A stretch of 61,067 bases of DNA from Bradyrhizobium sp. (GCF_027307225.1 NZ_DAHUXJ010000028.1:1-61067), one strand, 5' to 3'; numbered from the stretch's first letter, positions 45,698 to 54,343 are shown. Program-made: numbers and translations. Notes: a model not told the origin generated them from the letters alone.

Positions 45698-46816
45698 ATG
45701 CGGTCCCGCGCCCGCCTCACGCAGCAAATTCGGTTTGCCGTTGTCGTGGCCGCCATGTTCCTGGCGCTGCCAGCGCTCGTGAGAGCCGAGGAACGCACCG
45801 TCAATTTCTACAACTGGTCGAGCTACATGGCTCCGGGGGTGCTGGAGGACTTCACGCGCGAGACGGGCATCAAGGTCGTGTACGACACCTTCGACGCCAA
45901 TGAGACGCTGGAGACGCGGCTGCTGGCCGGCAAGTCCGGCTACGACGTCGTGGTGCCGACGGCCTATTTCCTGCAGCGCCAGATCAAGGCCGGCGTCTTC
46001 CAGAAGCTCGACAAATCGAAGCTGCCGAACCTCGCCAACGCATGGCCGATCGTCACGGTGCGGCTCGCCACCTATGATCCCGGCAATCAGTACGGCGCCA
46101 ACTACATGTGGGGCACCACCGGCATTGGCTATAACGTTAAGATGGTGGAGAACATCCTCGGCCGCGGTGCGAAGATCGACAGCTGGGATATCGTTTTCAA
46201 GCCGGAGAACCTCGCCAAGTTCAAGGATTGCGGCGTCCACATGCTGGATTCGCCCGACGATATTTTCCCGGCGGCGCTCAACTATCTCGGGCTCGATCCG
46301 AACTCGACAAAGCAGGCCGATCTGGAAAAGGCGGCCGATCTCGTCAGCAAAATCCGCCCTTACGTTCGCAAGTTTCATTCCTCTGAATATTTGAGTGCGC
46401 TCGCGACCGGCGAGATTTGTCTGGTGGTCGGCTGGTCAGGCGACATCATGCAGGCGCGAAGCCGCGCGGCCGAAGCCAAGAACGGAATCGCGATCGGTTA
46501 TGCAATTCCGAAGGAGGGTGCGCAGATGTTCTTCGATAATCTGGCGATCCCTGCCGATGCGAAGCATGTCAAGGAAGCCTATGAACTGATCGATTTCCTC
46601 TACCGGCCCGACATTGCGGCGAGGAATTCCAACTTCCTGTCTTATGCTAACGGCAATCTGGCGAGCCAGAAGCTGATCGATCCGAAGATCCTCAATGACA
46701 GGAACATCTATCCGGATGGGGCAACGTTCGCGAAACTCTTTGTCATCACGGCACGTGACCCCGCGACACAGCGCATCATCAACCGGCTCTGGACCAGAGT
46801 GAAGACCGGGCGCTAG
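45698..46816 (+). CDS. Polyamine ABC transporter substrate-binding protein (PotF/PotD family)
   Basis: 372-residue periplasmic receptor for putrescine or a related polyamine. Sec signal ending near VRAEE. The mature start TVNFYNWSSYMAPGVLEDFT and the following ETGIKVVYDTFDANETLETR and LAGKSGYDVVVPTAYFLQRQ are characteristic of PotF. LVVGWSGDIMQA and FFDNLAIPADAKH are further ligand-pocket regions. No permease or ATPase gene is next to it, so it must share a transporter encoded elsewhere. Its TAG stop is in the CTAG that opens the palindrome pair at 46813. Confidence 0.9.
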   Translation: MRSRARLTQQIRFAVVVAAMFLALPALVRAEERTVNFYNWSSYMAPGVLEDFTRETGIKVVYDTFDANETLETRLLAGKSGYDVVVPTAYFLQRQIKAGVFQKLDKSKLPNLANAWPIVTVRLATYDPGNQYGANYMWGTTGIGYNVKMVENILGRGAKIDSWDIVFKPENLAKFKDCGVHMLDSPDDIFPAALNYLGLDPNSTKQADLEKAADLVSKIRPYVRKFHSSEYLSALATGEICLVVGWSGDIMQARSRAAEAKNGIAIGYAIPKEGAQMFFDNLAIPADAKHVKEAYELIDFLYRPDIAARNSNFLSYANGNLASQKLIDPKILNDRNIYPDGATFAKLFVITARDPATQRIINRLWTRVKTGR

Positions 46817-46982
46817 TACCGCCGATCTGAAGTCCCTGCACAACAAGCGGCGAATTCGATCAGGGACTTCAGATCGATAAAGCGGTACTAGAATCAATAA
46901 TTTTGTGAGTAGCCCATGACTTTCCGAAGTTCGTGAAGGTGGGGGCTGCGATGGAGCACGAACTTCGGAAAGTGGGCACTAG
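46813..46982. repeat. CTAG palindrome pair bridging two convergent genes
   Basis: Units at 46813-46891 and about 46905-46982, joined by AATCAATAATTTT. Arms: GATCTGAAGTCCCTG / CAGGGACTTCAGATC and TTTCCGAAGTTCGTG / CACGAACTTCGGAAA. The left end of unit 2 is altered (GTGAGTAGCCC). The right end CTAG is intact and gives the stop of lpxXL; the left one gives the stop of the polyamine-binding gene. This pair is the inverted counterpart of 37865-38033. Confidence 0.92.
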
Positions 46983-47911
46983 CGCCAGCGACGGTGCAGC
47001 CAGAGCCATTGATCCGGATATTCGCGGATCCATCCCTCGACCACCGACGTGATGGCCTGCATGGTGCCCTGGACGTCGATCTGCCCGGAAGCGTCGCGCA
47101 CCGGTTCGATCTCTTCCGATAGCTCCGCGCGGAAGCGATGACCGGGCAGGCGAATGATGCGCGTTCCGTGGATCGGGCAATCGATTTGCCGCAGCAGGCG
47201 CGCCAGTGTCGGGTTGGCCTTGGTCTTGCGGCCGAAGAACGTCACTTCCACGCCATTGGTGAAGTATTGGTCGACCAGCATGGCGACGTGCTGGCCGTTG
47301 CGTAATGCTTCGGCCATCTTCAGCGGCGCGTCGCGACCGGCGGGAATGAGCGTTCCCATCTTGACCGCTCGCAATTCTTCGATGATCCGATTGGCAGAAG
47401 CGCTGTTGGGCCGGCGAAACAGAGTTGCCGCGTCAAGCCCATGCGCGGCAGCCGCCACCGCCGGCAGTTCCCAGTTGCCGAGATGGCTGGCAAAGATCAG
47501 CGCGGGCTTCTCGTCGAGGCGGAGCTTGGCGAACAGCTCATGCGTCCGCGGCCCGATCTCGATCCTGCTTTTCTCGGGGAAAGCAGGATCATGCTCCCAG
47601 ATATGATCGAGATGAGCGAACTCGGCGCCTAGGCGCCCGAGATTGTCCCAAACGCCGGAAAGAATGGTTTCGATTTCCTCCGGTGATTTCTCGGGGAAGG
47701 CCGCCGTCAGATTGGCGCGGCCGATCCGCTGCTCGCGGGTAAGAGGACCGATCAGGCGGGTGATACGACCGAGAAAATTGGCTGTCTCGATCGGATCGAA
47801 ATAGCGCAGCGTGCGCAGGAGGCCGATCGTCACGGCGCCAACCAAGGCCTCTCCGATCGGTTTGGTCGCGTCGCGAATCTTTGCTCTGGCGCGAAGCAGC
47901 AGGGGGGACAT
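46979..47911 (-). CDS. lpxXL: Lipid A very-long-chain acyltransferase (LpxL/HtrB family)
   Basis: 310-residue membrane-associated acyltransferase. The catalytic H-x4-E motif is seen in FASHLGNWELP; VTFFGRKTKANPTLARL and PIHGTRIIRLPGHRFRAELS are further conserved parts, and a hydrophobic N-terminal region anchors it. It lies last in the acpXL cluster, so it most likely transfers the 28-carbon hydroxy acid from AcpXL to lipid A. The stop TAG lies in the CTAG of the adjacent palindrome. The name LpxXL rests on gene context. Confidence 0.88.
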   Translation of the reverse strand: MSPLLLRARAKIRDATKPIGEALVGAVTIGLLRTLRYFDPIETANFLGRITRLIGPLTREQRIGRANLTAAFPEKSPEEIETILSGVWDNLGRLGAEFAHLDHIWEHDPAFPEKSRIEIGPRTHELFAKLRLDEKPALIFASHLGNWELPAVAAAAHGLDAATLFRRPNSASANRIIEELRAVKMGTLIPAGRDAPLKMAEALRNGQHVAMLVDQYFTNGVEVTFFGRKTKANPTLARLLRQIDCPIHGTRIIRLPGHRFRAELSEEIEPVRDASGQIDVQGTMQAITSVVEGWIREYPDQWLWLHRRWR

Positions 47912-47987
47912 CAGGGATCAACGATGACTGGGCCGAAAGCGTGCCGGCGTTCCCGGCATAGCGGCGCGGGTGCGAAAGATGTCCGAG

Positions 47988-49280
47988 CTAAACCGGTTCA
48001 CGGGTCAGAACCAGCGAGGCATTCTGACCGCCGAAGCCGAAGGAGTTCGACATCACCGTCGTGACGCGCGCGTCCCGAGCCTTGTTCGGGACCACGTCGA
48101 AGGGAATGGCCGGATCCGGAACCTCATAGTTGATGGTCGGTGGAATTCGTTGATGCTCGAGCGTGAGCAGCGAGAAAATCGCCTCGACCGCGCCCGCCGC
48201 CGACAGCGTATGCCCGACCATCGACTTGTTCGACGACACCGGAATTTGCTGGGCGCGTTCGCCGAACACCGAGGAGATCCCAAGATATTCCATCTTGTCG
48301 TTTTCGGGCGTGCCGGTGCCGTGCGCGTTGATATAATCGATCTGTTCGGAGGTGACGCCGGCGTCGGCGAGCGCGTTGCGCACGCAGCCGATGATCGGCT
48401 TGCCGTCGGGGCTGGAGCGGGTGCGGTGGAAGGAGTCGGCGAGTTCGCCGCAGCCGGTCACGACGCCTAGAATCTTGGCGCCGCGCGCGGTGGCGGCTTC
48501 GAGGCTTTCCAGCACCAGCGCGCCCGCACCCTCGGCCATGACAAAGCCGTCGCGGTTCTTTGAAAACGGCCGGGCAGCCGCTTGCGGAGGATCATTGTGC
48601 GTCGACAATGCCGAGAGCAGGGAGAAACGCACCAATCCTTCCGGATTGACGGAGCCGTCGGTGGCAACACAGAGCGTGGCGTCGGCTTCGCCACGCCGGA
48701 TCGCCTCGACGCCGAGCTGAATAGCGGTGGCGCCTGAAGCACAGGCTGTCGACAGGGAGATGGGCGAACCCTTGGTGCCGAATGTCTCGGCCAGTTGGTC
48801 TGCGACCGAACCGAACAGAAACCGCCGGTGATAGGCGGTATAGCGCCCGCCGCCGGAGACCCGCAGCATGGCGTCGTAGTTGATTTCGGTGGAAGATCCG
48901 ATCGCGCGTCCGAGTTCCTGCCGCTGCGGCCATTCGACCTCTACGGGGGCGACCGCAAGGAACAGCGGGCCGGGGAAATCGCCTTTGGTGCCGATCCTGG
49001 CCTGAGCGATGGCTTCCTCGGCGGCCAGTCCGCCGAGCCGCTCGGCGAGAAGAGTGGACGAGAACGGCTCGACCGGAATGAAATCGATGGTGCCGGCCAT
49101 CGTGGTCTTCAACCCGTCGGTCGGGAAGCGGGTAATGGTGCGAATGCCTGATTCGCCCGCGGTCAGTTTTTTCCAGTTGTCGGTTTTGCCCGCGCCAAGC
49201 GAGGTGACGACGCCCATGCCGGTCACGACGACAATCGGCCTGCCGAACTTATCGCGCGTCGCTGTCATGGTTTCCCCCAA
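47988..49280 (-). CDS. Beta-ketoacyl-ACP synthase, FabF type (catalytic subunit)
   Basis: 430-residue condensing enzyme, first of two in the long-chain cluster. The catalytic triad is intact: C180 in SLSTACASGATAI, His in NAHGTGTPENDKME and His in SMVGHTLSAAGAVEA, with the Lys preceding GHT. It should elongate the acyl chain on AcpXL toward C28. Downstream in the cluster is lpxXL; upstream, three bases away, is a Cys-less paralogue that probably pairs with it as a heterodimer. Well conserved from start to end. Confidence 0.92.
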   Translation of the reverse strand: MGETMTATRDKFGRPIVVVTGMGVVTSLGAGKTDNWKKLTAGESGIRTITRFPTDGLKTTMAGTIDFIPVEPFSSTLLAERLGGLAAEEAIAQARIGTKGDFPGPLFLAVAPVEVEWPQRQELGRAIGSSTEINYDAMLRVSGGGRYTAYHRRFLFGSVADQLAETFGTKGSPISLSTACASGATAIQLGVEAIRRGEADATLCVATDGSVNPEGLVRFSLLSALSTHNDPPQAAARPFSKNRDGFVMAEGAGALVLESLEAATARGAKILGVVTGCGELADSFHRTRSSPDGKPIIGCVRNALADAGVTSEQIDYINAHGTGTPENDKMEYLGISSVFGERAQQIPVSSNKSMVGHTLSAAGAVEAIFSLLTLEHQRIPPTINYEVPDPAIPFDVVPNKARDARVTTVMSNSFGFGGQNASLVLTREPV

Positions 49281-49283
49281 AGC

Positions 49284-50480
49284 TCACTTCACCGATTCGA
49301 CCAGTGCCATGCCTTCGCCGCGCCAATGGCCAGTTCCGATGACGACAATCTGGGACGGGCCTTGCGACATTTCAACCTCGAGAGCGGACTTGCCGTCCGG
49401 CGGAAACAGCGAGCCGCGCGACAGCGACAGCGCCGCCAGCGCAAGCCCAAGCGGGAATTGCGCTTCCATGGTATGGCCGAGCACCGTTCCGGTCGCGCGG
49501 ACCGGAAGCCCTGGATGGGCCTTGAGAAAGGCGATCTCTTCGGAGGTCGCAGGCTCCGCGCCGGTCGCGCCGGTGATGATGGCGGCCTTGTCGCCGACCT
49601 TGCCGAGCTTCGCCCACAGCTTCTCCAGCGTGGACCTCACATCGCCGGCCTGCTTGCGACGGGCCATGTCGGCGACGACGTTGACGAGCCGGGCAAACGG
49701 TTTCGCGCCGCGTGCTTCGGCATGGGCCTTGGATTCAATCACGAGAAACGCGCCGCCGGATCCCAGAGCGAAGCCGCCGGACTCGCCGCGCGCCCACACG
49801 GGCGCAAATTTTTTCTTGAGATTGAAGCCGCCGAATTCGTAGAGAACGAGCAGATCCTTGCGTTCGCCGTTCTGTGAGCCGCCGATCAGCGCAATATCGC
49901 TCTGGCCGGCCGCGATGCGGGCGAGCGCGATCCGGGTGGCGTCGACGCCAGCCGCTTCCTCGCCCATGAAGGTGCGGGATGAACCGGTGACGCCGTGAAC
50001 GATGGCGATATTGCCGGCGAGAAGATTGGAAAGCTGTGCCAGAAACAGCGTCGGCCGCAGATCGCTCATCAGCCGCTCGTTGAGGAATCCGGGCGCCGAA
50101 TTGCCCTTCGCTTCCAGGCTCAGGACGTTCGAATCGACTGCAAGGTCGCGCTCACCGCCGCCGGCCGCGACTACCATGTCCATGCGAGAGAGGATTTCGG
50201 CATTGCCCTTGACGCCTGCCGATTCCAGTGCGAGTCCGGCCGCATAGGTGCCGATCCGCTGCCAGGCTTCCATCTGGCGCTGATCGCCTTTCTTCGGAAT
50301 CTGCGTGTCGAGGTTAAGGGGCGCCAGCGGATGCACGACGCAAGGCGCAAAGCCCTTCTCGTCGACATTGATGCGATGCTGATTGAGCGCGTCCCAATGG
50401 GCGTCCAGTCCCTCGCCGAGCGAGGTCGCAAGGCCGATGCCGGTGATCCAGACTTCCGTTGCAGGTTTCGTCTCAGTCAT
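49284..50480 (-). CDS. Beta-ketoacyl-ACP synthase-like protein without catalytic Cys (chain-length-factor-like)
   Basis: 398-residue member of the ketosynthase fold. The nucleophile position that reads TACASG in the partner is VTGSSRTFMGEE here (around residue 165), so there is no Cys. The NAHGTGTP His motif is replaced by ITGATGAEPATSEE, while LGHTMEAQFPLGL is kept. This pattern is like the chain length factor of type II polyketide systems. It is three bases upstream of the active FabF, and its start overlaps the fabZ-like gene by eight bases. Inference: a structural partner that sets the chain length of the very-long-chain acid. Confidence 0.88.
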   Translation of the reverse strand: MTETKPATEVWITGIGLATSLGEGLDAHWDALNQHRINVDEKGFAPCVVHPLAPLNLDTQIPKKGDQRQMEAWQRIGTYAAGLALESAGVKGNAEILSRMDMVVAAGGGERDLAVDSNVLSLEAKGNSAPGFLNERLMSDLRPTLFLAQLSNLLAGNIAIVHGVTGSSRTFMGEEAAGVDATRIALARIAAGQSDIALIGGSQNGERKDLLVLYEFGGFNLKKKFAPVWARGESGGFALGSGGAFLVIESKAHAEARGAKPFARLVNVVADMARRKQAGDVRSTLEKLWAKLGKVGDKAAIITGATGAEPATSEEIAFLKAHPGLPVRATGTVLGHTMEAQFPLGLALAALSLSRGSLFPPDGKSALEVEMSQGPSQIVVIGTGHWRGEGMALVESVK

Positions 50481-50946
50481 GGGCTATCGCCTGATGCGGG
50501 AATCCGACGCGCTCGGCTACCGAGTTCATGTATCCGCGCATGTCCGAATTGGGGAAGGGGATCAGTGTAAAGGTGAGCGTCGAGTTCGCCCGCAGCTTGC
50601 CGCCGACGCGAATCTTCGCTTCGGTCAAGGCATAGCCCGAGCCTTCGTGGACGAGGCTGGCTTCAATGGTGATGAGTTCACCCGGGAAGACCGAGCCGCG
50701 CACCTTGGCGTCCTTCACAGCGGCGAGAATCGGCATGCGCTCGAACTTGAGCAGGCCGAGCAACAGCCAGCCGGAGGCCTGCGCCATCGATTCGATCAAC
50801 AACACGCCCGGCATCAGGGGATAGCCGGGAAAGTGTCCCTCGAAGATCGTGCTCTGCTTCGGAACCTGCGCTTCGACGACAATCTTCTTGTCGCCGACAT
50901 TGAGGTCGACGATGCGATCGATCAGGTGGAAGTATTCAAGTTGCAT
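50473..50946 (-). CDS. 3-hydroxyacyl-ACP dehydratase, FabZ type
   Basis: 157-residue hot-dog fold enzyme. The catalytic block FEGHFPGYPLMPGVLLIESM has His38 and Glu52, then AQASGWLLL, as in FabZ. It is the dehydratase of the long-chain elongation cycle on AcpXL. The start overlaps neighbours tightly: acpXL ends ten bases before it, and the ketosynthase-like gene starts eight bases inside its 3' end. A dedicated reductase is not in this cluster; the general FabG/FabI may serve. Confidence 0.9.
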   Translation of the reverse strand: MQLEYFHLIDRIVDLNVGDKKIVVEAQVPKQSTIFEGHFPGYPLMPGVLLIESMAQASGWLLLGLLKFERMPILAAVKDAKVRGSVFPGELITIEASLVHEGSGYALTEAKIRVGGKLRANSTLTFTLIPFPNSDMRGYMNSVAERVGFPHQAIAHD

Positions 50947-50956
50947 CTTCGCGCGA

Positions 50957-51247
50957 TTAGGCGCCGGCGCCCTTGGCCGCGACCAGTTCGTCGATCCGAG
51001 CGCTCAAGTTTTTCAGGACAAAGTATTGTTCGGTGGTCGCCTTGCCATCATTGACTTCCTGGGTCCATTTCTCCAGCGGCAGCTTGATTCCGAACGCCTT
51101 GTCGATTGCAAAGGCGATATCGAGGAAATCGAGGCTGTCGATCCCCAGATCATCGATCGCGTGGCTCTCCGGCGTGATCGTATCGCGCGGTATGTCGCAG
51201 GTTTCAGCGATAATCGTTGCCACCTGATCGAATGTAGAGGACATCAC
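50957..51247 (-). CDS. acpXL: Acyl carrier protein AcpXL
   Basis: 96-residue specialised acyl carrier protein for the very-long-chain hydroxy acid of lipid A in rhizobia. The phosphopantetheine Ser38 is in [12 protein letters not shown], and the continuation [20 protein letters not shown] with [18 protein letters not shown] is distinctive for AcpXL rather than general AcpP. Two adjacent Met codons leave the start uncertain by one residue. First gene of the cluster; the 5' region holds a GC-rich hairpin at 51301-51336. Confidence 0.94.
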   Translation of the reverse strand: MMSSTFDQVATIIAETCDIPRDTITPESHAIDDLGIDSLDFLDIAFAIDKAFGIKLPLEKWTQEVNDGKATTEQYFVLKNLSARIDELVAAKGAGA

Positions 51248-51300
51248 TAAGCCTTTGAAATATTGGAGGTAAATTCCGCATAGCTGGAATGGTGGCAGCT

Positions 51301-51336
51301 CAGCCCCGGACCGACCCTATCCACCACCCGGGGCTG
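51301..51336. promoter_or_regulatory. GC-rich hairpin upstream of acpXL
   Basis: Perfect nine-base inverted repeat CAGCCCCGG / CCGGGGCTG with an 18-base loop, 54 bases before acpXL and 130 bases after the minus-strand membrane-protein gene. It may end that upstream transcript or sit in the acpXL leader. No T-run follows on the minus strand. Confidence 0.4.
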
Positions 51337-51465
51337 AAAGCCCGTATATCGGAGCGCCGCGGCGAGTTCAATGGAGCTAGCCGATACCGGTAGTCGCCGA
51401 TTTCAGGCGACAAGGCACCAATTTGCCGAAAACCATTGATGAACCAAGCGTTCGCCGGCGCACGG

Positions 51466-51810
51466 CTAATTATGTGGCATGGCAATCTGGACGCAATCGT
51501 GGCGTCCCATCAGGACACAATCCTGGGTTCGGCGCAGGTGGGCGATGCTCACGGTCAGCCATATGCCGATCGCCAGCAAGGCCATCGTGAAGGCGAAAGC
51601 GGCCATGTTCGCCAGCATCCGCTGCCGGTAGTCATCCGCTTCTTCCGGGACGCGCTCATAGCGCGACAGATCGTTGGCGACTTCCAGCCGGTGGCCAAAA
51701 GGAGAATGATTTCCGCGCCGGGCGAGGGGCGATCCGGGGCGCGGCCGAAACTGGAGCACAATGTGCTCGTCTTCCGGCGGGGCCGATACGATGGGTCGCT
51801 GGGGTCTCAC
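51466..51810 (-). CDS. Small single-helix membrane protein
   Basis: 114-residue protein: a polar, basic N-terminal half, a helix (FAFTMALLAIGIWLTVSIAH) near residues 70-90 and a C-terminal Cys pair (TQDCVLMGRHDC). I recall similar short proteins (RYERVPEEADDYRQRMLANM and TQDCVLMGR) in many Bradyrhizobium genomes, without known function. The two Cys facing the periplasm could form a disulfide. It stands upstream of the lipid A cluster on the same strand. Confidence 0.65.
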   Translation of the reverse strand: MRPQRPIVSAPPEDEHIVLQFRPRPGSPLARRGNHSPFGHRLEVANDLSRYERVPEEADDYRQRMLANMAAFAFTMALLAIGIWLTVSIAHLRRTQDCVLMGRHDCVQIAMPHN

Positions 51811-51900
51811 GGATGCCAGCTCCGGGATAGCTGCATCAGCAGTAGCACGCCTGCTTTGTTTGCCGAAGTAGAAATAAGAATAGTCGGAGGCTCGGAAGAT

Positions 51901-52785
51901 TCACGCGTCCACGGTGTCATGGAACCTGCCGTAGTCGATTCGAACCCGACCTCCCTCCATTTCATCGAGAATATCGGCATAGCGCTGGCCGAACCGGAAT
52001 TTGGTGTGATCGTATGTTTGGCGGGCATGAACCGTTTGCGCCGCAACAACGTCGTAGCCGGACACGACGACCACGAGTGTTACGCTGGCAGCTTTCATGC
52101 CGTCTGCATCCAGATCGTACAGCGCGCTCGTTTCATCGATGGTGTGATAAAGCGTCCAGGTCAACGCGAGCGCAGGGTGCTCGTTTTTCTCCAGGGAAAG
52201 CTCGCTGAAACGGCGCAGGGACTCCCCGTCGGCGCTGACGATGTTTTTCAACACCCATAGCCGCGCCGTCGCGTTGCCAATGATGTTGTGGCGCTCGTTG
52301 GCAAGGCGGACCATCAAAGTTGGCTTTCCTTCGCGCACTGATATGACCGGATTGTTGGCGAACAGCAGGCGGGCGCTCGGCCGCGAAAAGCGGGCAAAGA
52401 TTAGTCCGGTCATGACCGACATCGAGAAGATGCCCGTGAACAACTCGACCGCGGAAACGAAGTGGCCGTAGTGGGTTTGCGGGTGCATGTCGCCGTAACC
52501 GGCGGTCGAGAGCGTCTCGATGCTGAAATAGAGATAGTCGAGATAATCGCTATGCCTGACGTTCGAGACGGGGTCGTTGCCGAACCAGTAGAGCAGGCCG
52601 AAGCCTGCGTTGAAGACGACGAAAATCGTCATCGCGCCGGCGATGAAGGAAGGCCACGACGCGGTCATGCAGCGATGGCTGACATCAGCCCAGAAGCTGA
52701 GACGAAGTCCGTCGGCGACGATTTCGCGATCGCCGAGCCGGACGACAGAGGACTTCGACATCCGGTCCTTCAAGCTGCTCATCAT
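51901..52785 (-). CDS. Inward-rectifier-type potassium channel (KirBac family)
   Basis: 294-residue ion channel. Two transmembrane helices flank the pore loop with the selectivity filter TLSTAGYGDMHPQ (T94-D99). The amphipathic slide helix (SFWADVSHRCMTASWPSF) precedes helix 1. The C-terminal half is the cytoplasmic immunoglobulin-like gating domain (PTLMVRLANERHNIIGNATA and LYHTIDETSALYD). The filter reads GYGD where many Kir channels have GYG(F/D). The start at 52785 is chosen; the open frame runs 54 bases further upstream. Probably a homotetramer in the inner membrane. Confidence 0.93.
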   Translation of the reverse strand: MMSSLKDRMSKSSVVRLGDREIVADGLRLSFWADVSHRCMTASWPSFIAGAMTIFVVFNAGFGLLYWFGNDPVSNVRHSDYLDYLYFSIETLSTAGYGDMHPQTHYGHFVSAVELFTGIFSMSVMTGLIFARFSRPSARLLFANNPVISVREGKPTLMVRLANERHNIIGNATARLWVLKNIVSADGESLRRFSELSLEKNEHPALALTWTLYHTIDETSALYDLDADGMKAASVTLVVVVSGYDVVAAQTVHARQTYDHTKFRFGQRYADILDEMEGGRVRIDYGRFHDTVDA

Positions 52786-52923
52786 GTTCTCAGGCTCTCT
52801 CGATGGTTGGTCCGGCCGGCCGATTGGCTTGCCTCGCAAGAGGTGGGCGGCTCGTTGTTGTCATGCGCCCTCTGGGCGAAGGCGATTGATCGCAAGTTCC
52901 ATCATGCCATAATCGAACCAGCA

Positions 52924-53091
52924 CGTGCCCACTTTCCGAAGTTCGTGCTCCATCGCAGCATACACCTTCACGAACTTCGGAAAGCCATGGGCTACTCACA
53001 AACCTATTGATTCTAGTACCGCTTTATCGATCTGAAGTCCCTGATCGAATTCGCCGCTTGTGCTGCAGGGACTTCAGATCGGCGGTACTAG
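52924..53091. repeat. CTAG palindrome pair with a damaged left unit
   Basis: Units at about 52924-52998 and 53013-53091. The left unit has lost its first CTAG (CACGTGCCC instead of CTAGTGCCC), and its right end reads GGGCTACTCAC, the same altered end as in 46905-46982. Unit 2 is intact and almost identical to 37955-38033. Between the Kir channel and the ParB-like gene. Confidence 0.9.
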
Positions 53092-53118
53092 TGGCCTATT
53101 TTCATGGAGATTTCAGTC

Positions 53119-53739
53119 ATGTCGAACTTGCGCGAACCGATGATCCACCCGATTCCGATTCTGTCGCTTCGGCCGACCCAAATGACGGTCGGGTTGAGGG
53201 AGGTGAAAGAGAAGCGCAAACGCTGGCGCGAACAAAAAAAGCAAAAGCAGGCGGAGTCGCTCGGCAAGCATATGATCCCGGTGGTTCGCGGACCGGACAA
53301 GCGGTACTATGTCGTCGACCATCATCACCTGGCGCGCGCGCTGCATGACGAAGGCGTAAAGGATATTCTCGTCACCGTGATCGGCGATCTCAGCATGGTC
53401 GAACGGGATGCCTTCTGGGGCGTGATGGACAACAAGCGCTGGGTCTACCCGTACGACGCCAGGGGCGAACGCCGGCATTTCAAGGATCTGCCGAAGTCGA
53501 TCACGGAATTGAAGGACGATCCATTCCGCAGCCTCGCCGGCGAGCTTCGCCGGGTCGGCGGATTTGCCAAGGATACGACGCCGTTCAGCGAGTTTCTCTG
53601 GGCCGATTTCCTGCGCCGGAAAATCTCGACGAAGGTGGTCGATGACAATTTTGAGAAAGCGATCGAAAAGAGCCTGGCGTTCGCAAAGAGCCACGACGCC
53701 ATCTATCTGCCCGGCTGGTGCGGGCCCGCCGAAGGTTGA
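53119..53739 (+). CDS. ParB-like nuclease-domain protein (ParBc_2 family)
   Basis: 206-residue protein with a ParB/sulfiredoxin-like fold: IHPIPILSLRPTQMTVGLRE, the KYYVVDHHHLARALHDEGVK-like block (here KRYYVVDHHHLARALHDEG) and VYPYDARGERRHFKDLPKSI are its typical parts. The ParBc_2 group is unrelated to chromosome partitioning and is of unknown role. The start at 53119 has GGAGA seven bases upstream; the ATG at 53104 lacks a site. It begins only 28 bases after the palindrome pair, so the promoter may overlap it. Confidence 0.85.
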   Translation: MSNLREPMIHPIPILSLRPTQMTVGLREVKEKRKRWREQKKQKQAESLGKHMIPVVRGPDKRYYVVDHHHLARALHDEGVKDILVTVIGDLSMVERDAFWGVMDNKRWVYPYDARGERRHFKDLPKSITELKDDPFRSLAGELRRVGGFAKDTTPFSEFLWADFLRRKISTKVVDDNFEKAIEKSLAFAKSHDAIYLPGWCGPAEG

Positions 53740-53761
53740 TTGCCGGAGTGCCGTCGTCGCC

Positions 53762-54343
53762 TTATGCCTTCGGCAGACGTCCCATCAGATAAAATTCATC
53801 GTTCGGCCGCATCGCGCTAACGTTGGCCAAACGGTTCGACAGTCCGAAAAATGCCGATACCGCGGCGATGTCCCAAATGTCGTCGTCGCTGAATCCGTGC
53901 GCCGAGAGCGCGGCAAAGTCGGCGTCTGAAACCAGCTGCGCCTCCTGGCTTACCTTCATCGCGAAATCCAGCATCGCGCGCTGACGCGGCGTGATATCGG
54001 CCTTGCGGTAGTTCGCGGCAATCTGGTCGGCGATGAGCGGGTTCTTGGCCCGGATCCGCAAGATCGCGCCGTGCGCGATCACGCAATACTGGCACTGGTT
54101 GGCGCTCGATGTCGCAACCACGATCATCTCGCGCTCGGCCTTGGTCAGGCCACTGTCCTTGTCCATCAGTGCGTCGTGATAGGCAAAGAAGGCGCGAAAT
54201 TCGTCGGGACGAAAAGCCAGCGTCAGGAACACGTTCGGGATGAAGCCGGATTTTTCCTGCACCGCGAGCAGGCGGGTGCGGATGTCTTCCGGCAGGTCTT
54301 TGACCGCGGGAACCGGGAAACGCGAAATATCAGGTCGGGTCAT
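53762..54343 (-). CDS. AhpD-like peroxidase-related protein (CMD family)
   Basis: 193-residue helical protein. The redox motif is C84-x2-C87 with H91 (NQCQYCVIAHG), as in AhpD and carboxymuconolactone-decarboxylase-like peroxidases. The end FFGLSNRLANVSAMRPNDEF matches the peroxidase-related subgroup (TIGR01926). Likely function: reduction of hydroperoxides with thiol partners. The start at 54343 (MTRPDISRFPVP) is favoured over 54376. Converges with the ParB-like gene, 22 bases apart. Confidence 0.9.
   Translation of the reverse strand: MTRPDISRFPVPAVKDLPEDIRTRLLAVQEKSGFIPNVFLTLAFRPDEFRAFFAYHDALMDKDSGLTKAEREMIVVATSSANQCQYCVIAHGAILRIRAKNPLIADQIAANYRKADITPRQRAMLDFAMKVSQEAQLVSDADFAALSAHGFSDDDIWDIAAVSAFFGLSNRLANVSAMRPNDEFYLMGRLPKA

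Noticed and set aside
51300..51485. 61-codon minus-strand frame upstream of acpXL
   Set aside because: It covers the GC-rich hairpin and overlaps the end of the membrane-protein gene in another frame; no homology or ribosome-binding site.
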